Assembly (NCBI RefSeq): GCF_003323745.1
Contig: NZ_QOIL01000020.1
Location: 81,997-145,996, forward strand
Direction: 5' to 3'
Length of the DNA stretch: 64,000 bases
Source of the DNA: Sphaerisporangium album
Lineage (GTDB): Bacteria > Actinomycetota > Actinomycetes > Streptosporangiales > Streptosporangiaceae
In this document: positions 17,785-27,348 of the stretch, piece by piece
How the letters are laid out: each line of letters starts with the position of its first letter
Numbering within the stretch: position 1 is the first letter of the stretch
Program-made: the position numbers and the translations under genes
The notes under the pieces: model-generated
Databases searched by the model: none
Seen by the model: the letters and a program-made list of their open reading frames with translations, nothing else
Told to the model about the DNA's origin: nothing

Positions 17785-18699
17785 TCACCGGGGCTCCAGG
17801 TCGTCCAGCCAGATGCGCTGCAGCATGTGCCAGTCCTCGGGGTGCTCGGTGATGCCTTCCTCGAAGGCGCGCGCCATGGCCTGGGTCATGGCCTTGACCT
17901 TCTCCTGCCGGGAGCCCTCGGCGGGGACGGGGACCTCGTCGTGGATGCGCAGCCCCCAGCCGTCGCCGTCGAACCACAGCGTGGCCGGGTGCAGCGGCGT
18001 GCCCGTCTGCAGGGCCAGGAGCGCGGGACCGGCGACCATGCGCGTCCTGCCGTCGAAGAAGTCGACCTCGACGCCCTTCTCGGTGAGGTCGCGCTCGGCG
18101 GGCAGGCAGATCGCGCGTCCCTCGCGCAGACGGCGGGCGAGCGTGCCGAAGGCGTGGGCGGTGCCGCCTCCCTTGGCCGTGAGCGGCAGCACCTCCATGC
18201 CGAGGCTCTCGCGGAACGCGACGAACCGCTCGTACAGCGACTCGGGCTTGAGCCGCTCCATGACCGTGGTGAACGGATGGCCGTTGTGGATCAGCCAGGC
18301 GCCCGCCAGATCCCAGTTGCCCATGTGGGGCAGGGCCAGCACGATGCCCCGCCCGGAGGCGATCGTCGAGAAGATCTTCTCCCCGCCCTCGGCGCGCGTG
18401 CCGGCGAGGATGCGCTCCTTGCCGATCACGGGCAGCCGCAGCGCCTCCATCCAGTAGCGGAAGTAGGAGCGCAGGCCGGCCCTGCTGAGGTCGCGTATCG
18501 ACGGGTCGGCGGCGTCCTTGCCCGTCACGCGCGCGAGATTGGACTCCAGGCGGCGGACGGACTTGCCCTGACGCCGCCACATCAGGTCGGCGATGAAGCG
18601 GAACGCCCACTTGGCCACCGGCTCGGGCACCCTGGGCACGAGGACCCAGCCGAGGTGGAAGGCCCAGACCACGAGCCGATCAGCCAATGCGAGGCTCAC
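17785..18699 (-). CDS. patA: Phosphatidylinositol mannoside acyltransferase (PatA type)
   Basis: A 304-residue member of the HtrB/lipid A acyltransferase family. The catalytic HxxxxD/E pattern is present as LPHMGNWDLAG, together with an N-terminal hydrophobic stretch and the FDGR segment. PatA transfers palmitate from acyl-CoA to the 6-position of the inositol-linked mannose of PIM1/PIM2. It is flanked by pgsA and pimA in one operon, which distinguishes it from lipid A enzymes. Confidence 0.93.
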   Translation of the reverse strand: MSLALADRLVVWAFHLGWVLVPRVPEPVAKWAFRFIADLMWRRQGKSVRRLESNLARVTGKDAADPSIRDLSRAGLRSYFRYWMEALRLPVIGKERILAGTRAEGGEKIFSTIASGRGIVLALPHMGNWDLAGAWLIHNGHPFTTVMERLKPESLYERFVAFRESLGMEVLPLTAKGGGTAHAFGTLARRLREGRAICLPAERDLTEKGVEVDFFDGRTRMVAGPALLALQTGTPLHPATLWFDGDGWGLRIHDEVPVPAEGSRQEKVKAMTQAMARAFEEGITEHPEDWHMLQRIWLDDLEPR

Positions 18700-18747
18700 C
18701 CCCAGAAGTCGTCGGACGTTCCATTACATGTGAAGAACGCCGTACGT

Positions 18748-19347
18748 TCATATTGGCACCGTCTGGCGGTAAACGTGGAGAATCCGCTGCCCGGCGGTGA
18801 ACGCGCTGGCCGCGGCGAGCAGCCACAGCCCCGCCGCCAGGATGTACGGCACGCCCAGGCCCGACAGTCCGGCGGCGACCAGCACGACGAGCAGCCGCTC
18901 GGACCGCTCGGCGAGGCCGACGTCGCAGGTCAGGCCGAGCCCCTCGGCGCGCGCCTTGGCGTACGAGACGACGGCGCCGGCGACCAGGCAGAACAGCGCG
19001 ACGCACGCGAGGACCGTGTCGCCCGTGGACATGAACCAAAGGATCAGCCCGGAGAAGATCGCGGCGTCGCCGACGCGGTCCAGTGTGGAGTCGAGGAACG
19101 CCCCCCAGGTGCTGCCGGAGCCGAGCATCCGCGCGAGCACGCCGTCGAGCAGATCGGCCAGGACGAACACGGTGATGACCACCGAGCCCAGGAACAGCTG
19201 CCCGCGGGGGTAGAAGCCCAGAGCTCCCGCCGCCACGCCGAGCGTGCCGATGACAGTGATGACGTTAGGACTGATCCCCCGGCGGGCCAGCGCCTGGCCC
19301 AACGGGGTCAGCGCGCGGGTGACGGCGGGGCGCAGGAGCTTCAACAT
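18748..19347 (-). CDS. pgsA: Phosphatidylinositol phosphate synthase (CDP-alcohol phosphatidyltransferase)
   Basis: A 199-residue integral membrane enzyme with the family signature DLLDGVLAR...GAFLDSTLDRVGD (DG..AR..G...D...D) and about six hydrophobic helices. In actinobacteria the pgsA beside patA and pimA makes phosphatidylinositol phosphate from CDP-diacylglycerol and inositol phosphate. The ATG at 19347 (MLKLLRPAVTR) fits the start of related proteins; an upstream in-frame start at 19410 would add 21 residues of no recognisable type. First gene of the leftward PIM operon. Confidence 0.92.
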   Translation of the reverse strand: MLKLLRPAVTRALTPLGQALARRGISPNVITVIGTLGVAAGALGFYPRGQLFLGSVVITVFVLADLLDGVLARMLGSGSTWGAFLDSTLDRVGDAAIFSGLILWFMSTGDTVLACVALFCLVAGAVVSYAKARAEGLGLTCDVGLAERSERLLVVLVAAGLSGLGVPYILAAGLWLLAAASAFTAGQRILHVYRQTVPI

Positions 19348-19655
19348 CGCGGTCCGATCGTAGGACACGTGGGGACCCGGATTCGAACGAGACCTGGTGA
19401 GGCGGCCCATGACCTGCGAAATGGGGTGCGTTCACCGCGTGGGAGGGGTAAGGGAAGGAGACGGGAGGGCGACCACCCGGCGAACACCGGGGCAAGACCA
19501 GGCGTCGATTCGCAAGCACAATTGCCCGAGCCCTCTTGTGATCCGCGCCACAGAGGTAAAGGGTGTAGGGCACCGCGCTCTCTCGGGCGGCGGGCGCGGC
19601 GGCGGACGATGTGGCCGCGCGCGGCCGCATCTCACGGCGAGACGCGGGAGGCGAC
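19348..19655. other. Divergent intergenic region between pgsA and EF-G2
   Basis: About 308 bp without a plausible gene. It must contain promoters for both divergent transcription units; I could not assign clear hexamers by eye. Confidence 0.6.
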
Positions 19656-21815
19656 GTGCCGGAGAAGACCACGGGCGGACCAGCAGGAGCCGCGGGCAGG
19701 GCACCCTCGGCCGACCGGCCGGATGCGGTGCGCAATGTCGCGCTGGTCGGCCATTCCGGATCAGGAAAGACGACGCTCGTCGAGGCCCTGCTGGCCGCGA
19801 CGGGGACCATCCAGCGCACGGGCCGGGTGGAGGACGGCACCACGGTGAGCGACTTCGACGAGGTCGAGATGCGCCAGCAGCGCTCGATCAACCTCGCGCT
19901 GGCCCCGGTGACGTACAACGGCATCAAGATCAACCTTCTCGACACCCCGGGGTACGCCGACTTCGTCGGTGACCTGCGGGCGGGCCTGCGCGCGGCCGAC
20001 GCCGCGCTGTTCGTGGTGTCGGCGGCCGAAGGCATCGACGGGCTGACCCGCATGCTCTGGGAGGAGTGCGCCGCGGTCTCCATGCCGCGCGCGGTCGTCA
20101 TCACCAAGATCGACCACCACCGCGCCGACTTCGACGACGTGGTCGCCACCTGCCAGGACGTCTTCGGCGACGGCGTCGCCCCGCTCTACCTGCCCGTGGT
20201 CGACGACGGGCACGTCAAGGGCCTGATCGGGCTGCTGTCGCAGAAGTTCTACGACTACGCCTCAGGCGCCTGCGCCGAGACGGAGCCGGGCCGGGCCTAC
20301 CGGGAACAGATCGAGACCTACCGGGGCACGCTGATCGAGGGCATCATCCAGGAGAGCGAGGACGAGTCGCTCATGGACCGCTACCTCTCCGGCGAGGAGA
20401 TCGACACCAAGGTGCTGATCGACGACCTGGAGAAGGCGGTGGCGCGCGGCGGCTTCTACCCCGTGCTCGCCACCTGCGCGACCCCGTCCGCCGGCGTGGT
20501 CGTCGGCATGCGCGAGCTGCTGGAGGTCATCACCCAGGGGTTCCCCTCGCCCATGGAGCACCCGCTTCCGGAGATCACCACCATCGAGGGGCGGCCGGCG
20601 CCCGCGCTGACCTGCGACCCCGAGGGCCCGCTCGTCGCCGAGATCGTCAAGACCACCAGCGACCCGTACGTCGGGCGCATCAGCCTCGTCCGGGTGTTCT
20701 CCGGCACTCTGCGCCCCGACATGGTCGTGCACGTCTCCGGGCACGGCATGGCCGACCGCGGCCACGAGGACCACGACGTCGACGAGCGCATCGGCGCGCT
20801 GTCCTCCCCGCTCGGCAAGACGCAGCGGACGACGACCCGGTGCGTCGCCGGGGACATCTGCGCCGTGGCCAAGCTCGCCCGCGCGGAGACCGGCGACACC
20901 CTCTCCGACAAGGACTCGCCGCTGCTCGTGCGGTCCTGGACGATGCCGGAGCCGCTGCTGCCGGTCGCCGTCCGCGCCCGGTCCAAGGCCGACGAGGACA
21001 AGCTGTCCCAGGCCCTGGCGCGCCTGGTCGCCGAGGACCCGACGCTCCGCCTGGAGAACAACGCCGAGACCCGGCAGCTCGTGCTGTGGTGCATGGGAGA
21101 GGCGCACGCCGACGTCCTGCTCGACCACCTGTCCAAGCGCCACGGCGTCGAGGTCGAGCGCGTTGATCTGCGGGTGCCGCTGCGCGAGACCTTCGGCGGC
21201 AAGGCCCAGGGCATGGGCCGCAACGTCAAGCAGACCGGAGGGCACGGCCAGTACGCCATCTGCCACGTCGAGATCGAGCCGCTGCCCTCGGGCGGCGGGT
21301 TCGAGTTCGTGGACAAGATCGTCGGCGGTGTCGTGCCGAGGCAGTTCATCCCGTCGGTCGAGAAGGGCGTGCGCGCGCAGATGGAGCGGGGCGTGCTCGC
21401 GGGCTACCCCGTCGTGGACATCCGGGTGACGCTGTACGACGGCAAGGCCCACTCGGTGGACTCCTCGGACATGGCCTTCCAGATCGCGGGGCAGCTCGCG
21501 CTCAAGGAGGCGGCGGCGAAGGTCCCGGCGCTGCTGCTCGAACCCGTGGACGAGGTCTCGGTGCTCGTCGAGGACGACCACGTCGGCGCGGTCATGTCCG
21601 ATCTGTCCTCCCGCCGGGGACGGGTCCTCGGCACCGAGCCGGTGGGCGTCGGGCGCACCCTGGTCAAAGCGGAGGTGCCCGAGCTGGAGATGACCCGGTA
21701 CGCCATCGACCTGCGGTCCATGTCGCACGGCACGGGGACCTTCCACCGGTCCTTCCTGCGGTACGAGCCGCTGCCGTCGCATCTGGCCGGAAAGCTGCGG
21801 TCGGCGGCCGAATAG
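19656..21815 (+). CDS. Elongation factor G-like protein EF-G2
   Basis: A 719-residue translational GTPase with G1 GHSGSGKTT, G3 DTPGYADF and G4 TKIDHH, followed by the domain II-V layout of EF-G. G4 starts with Thr instead of the usual Asn, and a long spacer follows the GTPase domain, as in the actinobacterial EF-G paralogue called EF-G2. It is not next to rpsL/rpsG/tuf genes, so it is not the housekeeping fusA. The GTG at 19656 has GGGAGG just upstream; an ATG at 19611 is also in frame. The role in translation or stress is not established by sequence. Confidence 0.9.
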   Translation: MPEKTTGGPAGAAGRAPSADRPDAVRNVALVGHSGSGKTTLVEALLAATGTIQRTGRVEDGTTVSDFDEVEMRQQRSINLALAPVTYNGIKINLLDTPGYADFVGDLRAGLRAADAALFVVSAAEGIDGLTRMLWEECAAVSMPRAVVITKIDHHRADFDDVVATCQDVFGDGVAPLYLPVVDDGHVKGLIGLLSQKFYDYASGACAETEPGRAYREQIETYRGTLIEGIIQESEDESLMDRYLSGEEIDTKVLIDDLEKAVARGGFYPVLATCATPSAGVVVGMRELLEVITQGFPSPMEHPLPEITTIEGRPAPALTCDPEGPLVAEIVKTTSDPYVGRISLVRVFSGTLRPDMVVHVSGHGMADRGHEDHDVDERIGALSSPLGKTQRTTTRCVAGDICAVAKLARAETGDTLSDKDSPLLVRSWTMPEPLLPVAVRARSKADEDKLSQALARLVAEDPTLRLENNAETRQLVLWCMGEAHADVLLDHLSKRHGVEVERVDLRVPLRETFGGKAQGMGRNVKQTGGHGQYAICHVEIEPLPSGGGFEFVDKIVGGVVPRQFIPSVEKGVRAQMERGVLAGYPVVDIRVTLYDGKAHSVDSSDMAFQIAGQLALKEAAAKVPALLLEPVDEVSVLVEDDHVGAVMSDLSSRRGRVLGTEPVGVGRTLVKAEVPELEMTRYAIDLRSMSHGTGTFHRSFLRYEPLPSHLAGKLRSAAE

Positions 21816-22363
21816 CCGGGACGTGGTGATCGGGTCCCTGCGTCCCGGTCGCCCACGTGGTCCGGGATCCGAGCGATCGGTGGGCGGACGGCGGACCCGG
21901 GGGCCGGGAGCGTGTACGCGCCCACCCCGGCCTCCGGCGATGCCGTGGCCGCGTCGGGAGGGGTCGCCGTGAGCCAGATGGCCCGGTCAGGCGATCGGGC
22001 GCCCTCCAGGGCCGGGGGTGCCGGGTACGGGACGTCCACGGCCGGCGGTGACGCGTGTCGCGGCCTGGGCTGTGGCGGCGTCCGTCGTGGTGTCGGCCGC
22101 GGCCGCGGTAAGCGATATGTCACCGGCGCGGTGCGGCCCTCGGCCCGTAGGTCGCCCGTCCCCGCGGCACGGGATCACAGGAGGCCGCGCTTCCGCAGGT
22201 GGCCCGCCGGTGGACGGCCCTGGCGGCGTCCCGGTGACCGGCGGTGGTCCGCGATCACAGTGGTCACACATGCCACGCGAGCCCCTGTGATCACGATCAC
22301 ATCACAAGACGATTTCTTTTATCCGGCCTTACCATCTCTTTGCCGATGCCAGACTGCTGTCTC
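21816..22363. other. Intergenic region after EF-G2, with weak hairpin
   Basis: About 550 bp. Arms CCGGGACG (21816-21823) and CGTCCCGG (21841-21848) can form an 8-bp stem just after the EF-G2 stop and could act as a weak terminator. Open frames in the remainder lack coding character. The last 80 bases are less GC-rich and probably hold the promoter of the following gene. Confidence 0.4.
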
Positions 22364-23956
22364 ATGCGAAACGGACATCGGCCTCTGGCGGCGGCCGCCG
22401 CCATCGCGGTGGTCACCACCGGCCTCGCCTACTTCTTCGGCCCCGGCGCCGCCCCCGCGGACAGCGAGACCCGGCGCGCGCCCGCCTCGGGAAGCCGGGC
22501 CTCGGGCAAGGTGTCCGCGGAGGCGTGCGAGGTGAGCGCCAAGTTCCCCAAGCGTCAGCTCCGGGGCGTGTGGATCGCGACCGTCCACAACGTCGACTGG
22601 CCGTCGAAGACCGGCCTCACCCCCGAGCGGCAGCAGGCCGAGTACACCCGCATCCTGGACGAGGCCGTCAGGCGCAACTTCAACGCGGTGTTCGTGCAGG
22701 TCCGCCCGGCCTCGGACGCGATCTACAAGTCCCCCTTCGAGCCCTGGTCGCAGTGGCTCACCGGCACCGCGGGCAAGGACCCCGGCTGGGAGCCGCTGCC
22801 CTTCCTGATCGCCGAGGCGCACCGGCGCGGACTGGAGTTCCACGCCTGGTTCAACCCCTACCGGGCGTCCGACAAGGACAATCTGTCCAAGCTGCCGGCG
22901 ACCCACCCCGCGCGGGTGCACCCCGACTGGGTGGTCAGGCACGAGGGCAAGCTGTACTACAACCCCGGCCTGCCGGAGGTGCGCGCCTACACGACGCAGG
23001 TCGTCACGGACGTCGTGCGGCGGTACGACATCGACGGCGTGCACTTCGACGACTACTTCTACCCGTATCCCGGCAAGGGGACGAAGTTCGGCGACGCCGC
23101 CGCCTTTACAAAGTACGGCAACGGCAGGTCGCTGGCGGCCTGGCGGCGCGCCAACGTGAACAAGCTCGTCGCCGAGGTCGGCCAGGCCGTCCACGCGGCC
23201 AAGCCGTACGTCAAGTTCGGCATCAGCCCGTTCGGCATCTGGCGCAACAAGTCCAACGACCCCACCGGCTCCGACACCAAGGGCCTGTCGGCCTACGACG
23301 CCATCTACGCCGACGCGCGCGCCTGGATCAAGGCCCGGTCGGTCGACTACGTCATGCCCCAGCTCTACTGGCCGCGCGGGTTCGCCGCCGCGGACTACGC
23401 CAAGCTGGTGCCCTGGTGGGCGGACGCGGTCAAAGGGACCGGCGTTCACCTGTACATCGGGCAGGCGCTGTACCGGGTCGGCACCAAGGACTCGCCGGCC
23501 TGGACCAAGTCCGGCGAGCTGCCCGCCCACCTGGCGCTCAACCGCAGGTACCCCGAGGTCCGGGGGGACGTGTACTTCAGCGCGGCCCAGCTCGGCAGGA
23601 ACCCGCTCGGCGTGCTGGACAAGATCGTGAAGGACCACTACCCGCGGCCCGCCCTTCTGCCGCTGGTGGAGGCGCGTGGCGGCGCCGCCCCCGCCGCGCC
23701 CACGGGGCTGCGCCGGTCGGGCGACACGCTGGTCTGGAAGCCCTCGGCCGGGGCCCGCGCGTACGCCGTCTACCGTGTGGCCGGCGCCGCGCCCGACCCG
23801 TGCGCCACCGCCGACGCGCGCAACCTGCTCGCGGTGGTCCCCGCCACGGACGCCCCCGAGCAGTCGTACCCGGTCAAGGCCGGCGGCACCTACCTGGTCA
23901 CCGCCCTGGACCGGCTGACCAACGAAAGCGCCCCCACCACCGCCGTCCTCCCCTGA
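22364..23956 (+). CDS. Secreted GHL10-family glycosyl hydrolase-like protein
   Basis: The 530-residue protein has an N-terminal hydrophobic signal or anchor (about residues 8-30), then a TIM-barrel domain of the YngK/GHL10 type (about 60-440). Recognisable are RQLRGVWIATVHNVDWPS, VFVQVRPASDA, FHAWFNPYRAS and DGVHFDDYFYPYP with the acidic pair expected in the active site. A fibronectin III-like domain (about 450-530) follows. Family members are thought to act on cell-wall or extracellular glycans, but the substrate is not known. Start is uncertain: an ATG at 22346 is equally placed; neither has a strong ribosome site. Confidence 0.88.
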   Translation: MRNGHRPLAAAAAIAVVTTGLAYFFGPGAAPADSETRRAPASGSRASGKVSAEACEVSAKFPKRQLRGVWIATVHNVDWPSKTGLTPERQQAEYTRILDEAVRRNFNAVFVQVRPASDAIYKSPFEPWSQWLTGTAGKDPGWEPLPFLIAEAHRRGLEFHAWFNPYRASDKDNLSKLPATHPARVHPDWVVRHEGKLYYNPGLPEVRAYTTQVVTDVVRRYDIDGVHFDDYFYPYPGKGTKFGDAAAFTKYGNGRSLAAWRRANVNKLVAEVGQAVHAAKPYVKFGISPFGIWRNKSNDPTGSDTKGLSAYDAIYADARAWIKARSVDYVMPQLYWPRGFAAADYAKLVPWWADAVKGTGVHLYIGQALYRVGTKDSPAWTKSGELPAHLALNRRYPEVRGDVYFSAAQLGRNPLGVLDKIVKDHYPRPALLPLVEARGGAAPAAPTGLRRSGDTLVWKPSAGARAYAVYRVAGAAPDPCATADARNLLAVVPATDAPEQSYPVKAGGTYLVTALDRLTNESAPTTAVLP

Positions 23957-24007
23957 CCCCGGTCGCCGGACCGATCGGCGGGCCGGCTCGACATCGCCCG
24001 TGGACCC

Positions 24008-24060
24008 GGTTCTCCACAGGTCCCGCCCGGGTGGCGCGGGTTTTCCACAGATCCCGTCCG
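24008..24060 (+). repeat. Two imperfect 22-bp direct repeats containing DnaA-box-like sequence
   Basis: GGTTCTCCACAGGTCCCGCC (24008-24027) and GGTTTTCCACAGATCCCGTC (24039-24058) begin 31 bp apart. Each repeat holds a nonamer one base off the actinomycete DnaA box (TTCTCCACA, TTTTCCACA against TTGTCCACA). They lie in the 280-bp gap between the GHL10 gene and the membrane phosphatase-like gene. Confidence 0.6.
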
Positions 24061-24236
24061 CGTGGACGTCGCGGGTGGCCGGGCGGTCTACTGTGGGACC
24101 CGCGGACGCCCCGGCGGGTGCCATCGGCCTATGGCCCGGCCCGCCGCCCGGGCATCCGGCCGTCTCCTGGACCGGACGGCCGGCTTTCCCGTACGGTTCC
24201 AAAGGCTCACGGGAAGACGATCATGGGAGGTCATCG

Positions 24237-26408
24237 GTGAGGCGGGCGCTCGGCGCGTTGGCCGTGATGATGTTGGGGCTGCTCATGGCCCCCGCCGCCG
24301 CACGGGCGGACTCCCCGGCGCGGGCGGACTCCCCGGCGCGGGCAGGCTCTCCGACGCGGGCTGACTCCCCGGCCCGGGTGGCCCTGATCGGCGTGCCGGG
24401 CCTTCACTGGCACGACGTGAACGCCACCGACACCCCGAACCTCTGGCGGCTGGCGGGCCAGAGCGCGCTCGGGTCGCTGTCGGTCCGCGCCGTCGGCAGG
24501 GTGACCTGCCCGTACGACGGCTGGCTGACCGTCTCCGCCGGGGTCCGCGCGTCGGTCGGCTCCCGGTGCGGTTTCCCGCCCGCCCTTGAGCGGCGGGACG
24601 CGGGCGCGGTCATCCCCGACTTCAACTGGCTCTGGACGGTCCGCGACGTCGAGGACGCCGGGGCGCTCGGCGAGGCGGTCCACGCGGCGGGTCAGTGCAC
24701 CTCGGCGGTGGGCCCCGGCGCGGTGCTGGCACTCGCCGACCGCTCCGGCCGGGTCGACCGCTACGCGCCCTCGCCCGACAAGGTCACCGACTGGTCGGCC
24801 TGCCGCGTGCTCGCCGTGGACGTCGATGATCTGATCCGTCCCTACATCCAGGCCGACCGGGTCGCCGACGTGCCCGAGAAGCTGTCTCCCGCCCAGCGCA
24901 AGGCCGCGCTGAAGGCGGCGGACGCCAAGGCGGGCGCGGTGCTCTCCCTCCTCCCGGCGGACACCTCCGTGGCCGTCGCGGGCCTGTCCGACCACGGGTC
25001 CGAGCCGCATCTGCGCGTCGCCATGTGGCGCGCGCCGGGCGCGCAGGGCCGTCTCCTCGGAGCCGCCTCCACCCACCGCGACGACATGGTCATCCTCCCG
25101 GACGTCACGGCCACCATGCTCACCGCCGCCGGCGTGGCCGTCCCCCCGACCGTCATCGGCGTCCCGTGGGCGCCGAGCAGCGCGGCCTCCCTGCAGGACG
25201 GCACGACGTCGCTGCGGCGGGCCGACGTCGCGGGCCAGACCATCCGCTCGATCGGCGGTCTGTTCTTCACGGCGCTCGCCGTGCTCCAGGTGGCGTTCTA
25301 CGCCGTGGCGTTCCTCCTGCTGCGCCGCCGCCGCGGGCTGGAGTCCGTGCGCGTCGCCGCCCTGGCGCTGGCCTCGGTCCCCGTCTCGACCTATCTGATC
25401 AACCTCACGCCGTGGGACGCCGCCGAGGCGCCCGCGCCGGCGCTGGTCGCCGGCGTCCTGGTCTGCGCGGGCACGCTGACCGTGCTGGCGCTCACCCTCC
25501 CGGCCCTGTGGTCGCGCCTGCGGGGCCGGCCGCGAGCGGCCGGCGTGCTCGGCCCGTCCTCGGTGGTGGCGGCCGTCACGGCCGCGGTGCTCCTCGCCGA
25601 CCTGCTGACGGGCACGCCGTTGCAGCTCGACAGCGTCATGGGCTACACCGGCGTCGTCGGAGCCCGTTACTACGGGCTCGGCAACATCCCCTTCGCCCTG
25701 CTCGCCACCGCGGTGCTCCTGGTGGCCACGGCGGTCGCCGACAGGCTCGTCCGGGTGGGCCGCCGGCCCGCCGCGGTCGCGCTCGTGGCGGCCCTCGGCG
25801 GCTTCGCCATGATCCTCGACGGCTGGCCGGGGGTCGGCAGCGACTTCGGCGGGGTCATCGCCTTCGTGCCGGGCATCGCGGTGACCGCGCTGCTGGTGGC
25901 GGGCAAGCGCGTCTCGATCGTCAAGCTGGGGGCCTTCTGCGTGGCCGGCGGGGTGCTGGTGATGGGCATCGCCTACCTGGACCACCTGCGGCCTCCCGGG
26001 TCGCAGACCCACCTCGGGCGGTTCGCCGGTCAGGTGATCGACGGCACCTTCCTGCCGGTGATCATGAGGAAGCTGGGCGCCATGCTCAGCACGCTTCTCT
26101 CGCCGAACCTCATGCCGATCGTGCTCGCGGCCTTCGCCTTCCTGGTCTTCGCGCTGCTGCGCCCGGGGGCCGCCAGCGCCGGCGTGCTGCCCGTGGCCTT
26201 CGAACGCGCCCCGATGCTGCGCGCGGGTCTGATCGGCACCCTGGTCAGCGGTGTGGTGGGCATGCTGGTCAACGACTCCGGCGCGGCCGTCCTCTCCATG
26301 GCCCTCGCCCTGGCCGTCCCCTTGGTCCTCTCCGCGGGCATCGCCGCCCTGGCCCCCGCTCCCCCGGCCACGCCCGCCCCCGTCCTCCGTCCGTTACCCA
26401 CCAGCTGA
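24237..26408 (+). CDS. Alkaline-phosphatase-fold extracellular domain fused to multi-span membrane domain
   Basis: A 723-residue protein with a signal peptide, a low-complexity linker with repeated ADSPARA-like units (about residues 22-45), an extracellular domain with VALIGVPGLHWHDVN and VAGLSDHGSEPHLRVAMW (metal-site-like pattern of the alkaline phosphatase/sulfatase superfamily, about 46-330), and then 10 or more hydrophobic helices to the C-terminus. GTG start with GGGAGG six bases upstream. The catalytic nucleophile of true phosphatases is not obvious, so enzymatic activity is uncertain. Similar hypothetical proteins are widespread in actinomycetes and may act in envelope biogenesis. Confidence 0.8.
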   Translation: MRRALGALAVMMLGLLMAPAAARADSPARADSPARAGSPTRADSPARVALIGVPGLHWHDVNATDTPNLWRLAGQSALGSLSVRAVGRVTCPYDGWLTVSAGVRASVGSRCGFPPALERRDAGAVIPDFNWLWTVRDVEDAGALGEAVHAAGQCTSAVGPGAVLALADRSGRVDRYAPSPDKVTDWSACRVLAVDVDDLIRPYIQADRVADVPEKLSPAQRKAALKAADAKAGAVLSLLPADTSVAVAGLSDHGSEPHLRVAMWRAPGAQGRLLGAASTHRDDMVILPDVTATMLTAAGVAVPPTVIGVPWAPSSAASLQDGTTSLRRADVAGQTIRSIGGLFFTALAVLQVAFYAVAFLLLRRRRGLESVRVAALALASVPVSTYLINLTPWDAAEAPAPALVAGVLVCAGTLTVLALTLPALWSRLRGRPRAAGVLGPSSVVAAVTAAVLLADLLTGTPLQLDSVMGYTGVVGARYYGLGNIPFALLATAVLLVATAVADRLVRVGRRPAAVALVAALGGFAMILDGWPGVGSDFGGVIAFVPGIAVTALLVAGKRVSIVKLGAFCVAGGVLVMGIAYLDHLRPPGSQTHLGRFAGQVIDGTFLPVIMRKLGAMLSTLLSPNLMPIVLAAFAFLVFALLRPGAASAGVLPVAFERAPMLRAGLIGTLVSGVVGMLVNDSGAAVLSMALALAVPLVLSAGIAALAPAPPATPAPVLRPLPTS

Positions 26409-26549
26409 CCGGCCGGTCACCCACCCGGCCGCCGGAGCGGTCCGCCTGATCCTGCGCACGCGACGAGCAACCGGGCCACCGCCTCGCCGGCCCGGCCCCG
26501 GACGCACCGGTGAACGGACGCGGCCGCGGCCCGGGCGTCCCGCAGCAGG

Positions 26550-27095
26550 TCAGGCGGCGGGCCAGGCGTCGGCGAGCAACTCGCGGGTGTCCTGCAGAAG
26601 CTGCGGGAGGACCTTGGTGTGGCCCACCACCGGCATGAAGTTCGTGTCACCGCCCCAGCGGGGGACGACGTGCTGGTGGAGGTGGCCCGCGATGCCGGCG
26701 CCGGCGACGTGGCCGAGGTTCATGCCCACGTTGAAGCCCTGGGCGCCGCTCGCCTTGCGCAGCGAGAGCATCGCGCGCTTGGTGAAGTCGGCCAGCTCGA
26801 CGGTCTCGGCGTCGTCGAGGTCGGCGTAGTCGGCGACGTGGCGGTACGGGCAGACCATCATGTGGCCGGAGTTGTACGGGTAAAGATTGAGCACGGCGAA
26901 CACGCTGGAGCCACGGGCCACGATCAGCCCCTCCTGGTCGCTCATCTTCGGGATCTCGCAGAACGGGCAGCCGTCGCCCGGCCCCGTGCCGGTCGGCTTG
27001 TTCTCCCCTTTGACGTAGGCCATCCGGTGCGGGGTCCACAGACGCTGGAAGTTGTCGGGTTCTCCGGCACCGGACTGCTCAATGGGCTCCTGCAT
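26550..27095 (-). CDS. HIT-family Ap4A phosphorylase-like protein
   Basis: A 181-residue protein with the histidine triad HLHQHVVPRW near residue 141, preceded by VLNLYPYNSGHMMVCPYR. It closely resembles, from memory, the mycobacterial Rv2613c diadenosine tetraphosphate phosphorylase (QRLWTPxRM, GFNVGxNLG, NFMPVVG). It carries an extra CPFC pair near residue 43 that could bind zinc. It probably cleaves Ap4A, an alarmone-like by-product of aminoacyl-tRNA synthetases, which fits its position downstream of thrS on the same strand. An alternative ATG lies 12 nt upstream. Confidence 0.9.
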   Translation of the reverse strand: MQEPIEQSGAGEPDNFQRLWTPHRMAYVKGENKPTGTGPGDGCPFCEIPKMSDQEGLIVARGSSVFAVLNLYPYNSGHMMVCPYRHVADYADLDDAETVELADFTKRAMLSLRKASGAQGFNVGMNLGHVAGAGIAGHLHQHVVPRWGGDTNFMPVVGHTKVLPQLLQDTRELLADAWPAA

Positions 27096-27348
27096 GCCTT
27101 GCAGCATAGGCCGACCCGCCACCGTGCCGCCCGCCGGGATCGTGCGCGGCCCCACCGGCGGTAGGCCCTCCATCCCGGCGCGTTGCCAAGCCCAGGCACC
27201 CACCCGACCCGGCGAGCACGCGGACCATCCCCTCCGTTCACGAACAGGAGGCCACGGGGAACACGGCGCACCCGGCGCTGCCAGGCCGTCCGCCCCGCAC
27301 GCCCGGTCGTGGCCTGGTGGGATGTGCGGGGCCGGGGGCCGGGGCGGG

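Noticed and set aside
19656-21815. Annotation as the housekeeping elongation factor fusA
   Set aside because: The G4 motif begins with Thr, and the gene is not in the rpsL-rpsG-fusA-tuf context; it fits the EF-G2 paralogue.
24296-24380. The short GC-rich repeats as a CRISPR array
   Set aside because: They are in-frame coding repeats for a Ser-Pro-Ala-rich linker without unique spacers; no cas genes are in the window.
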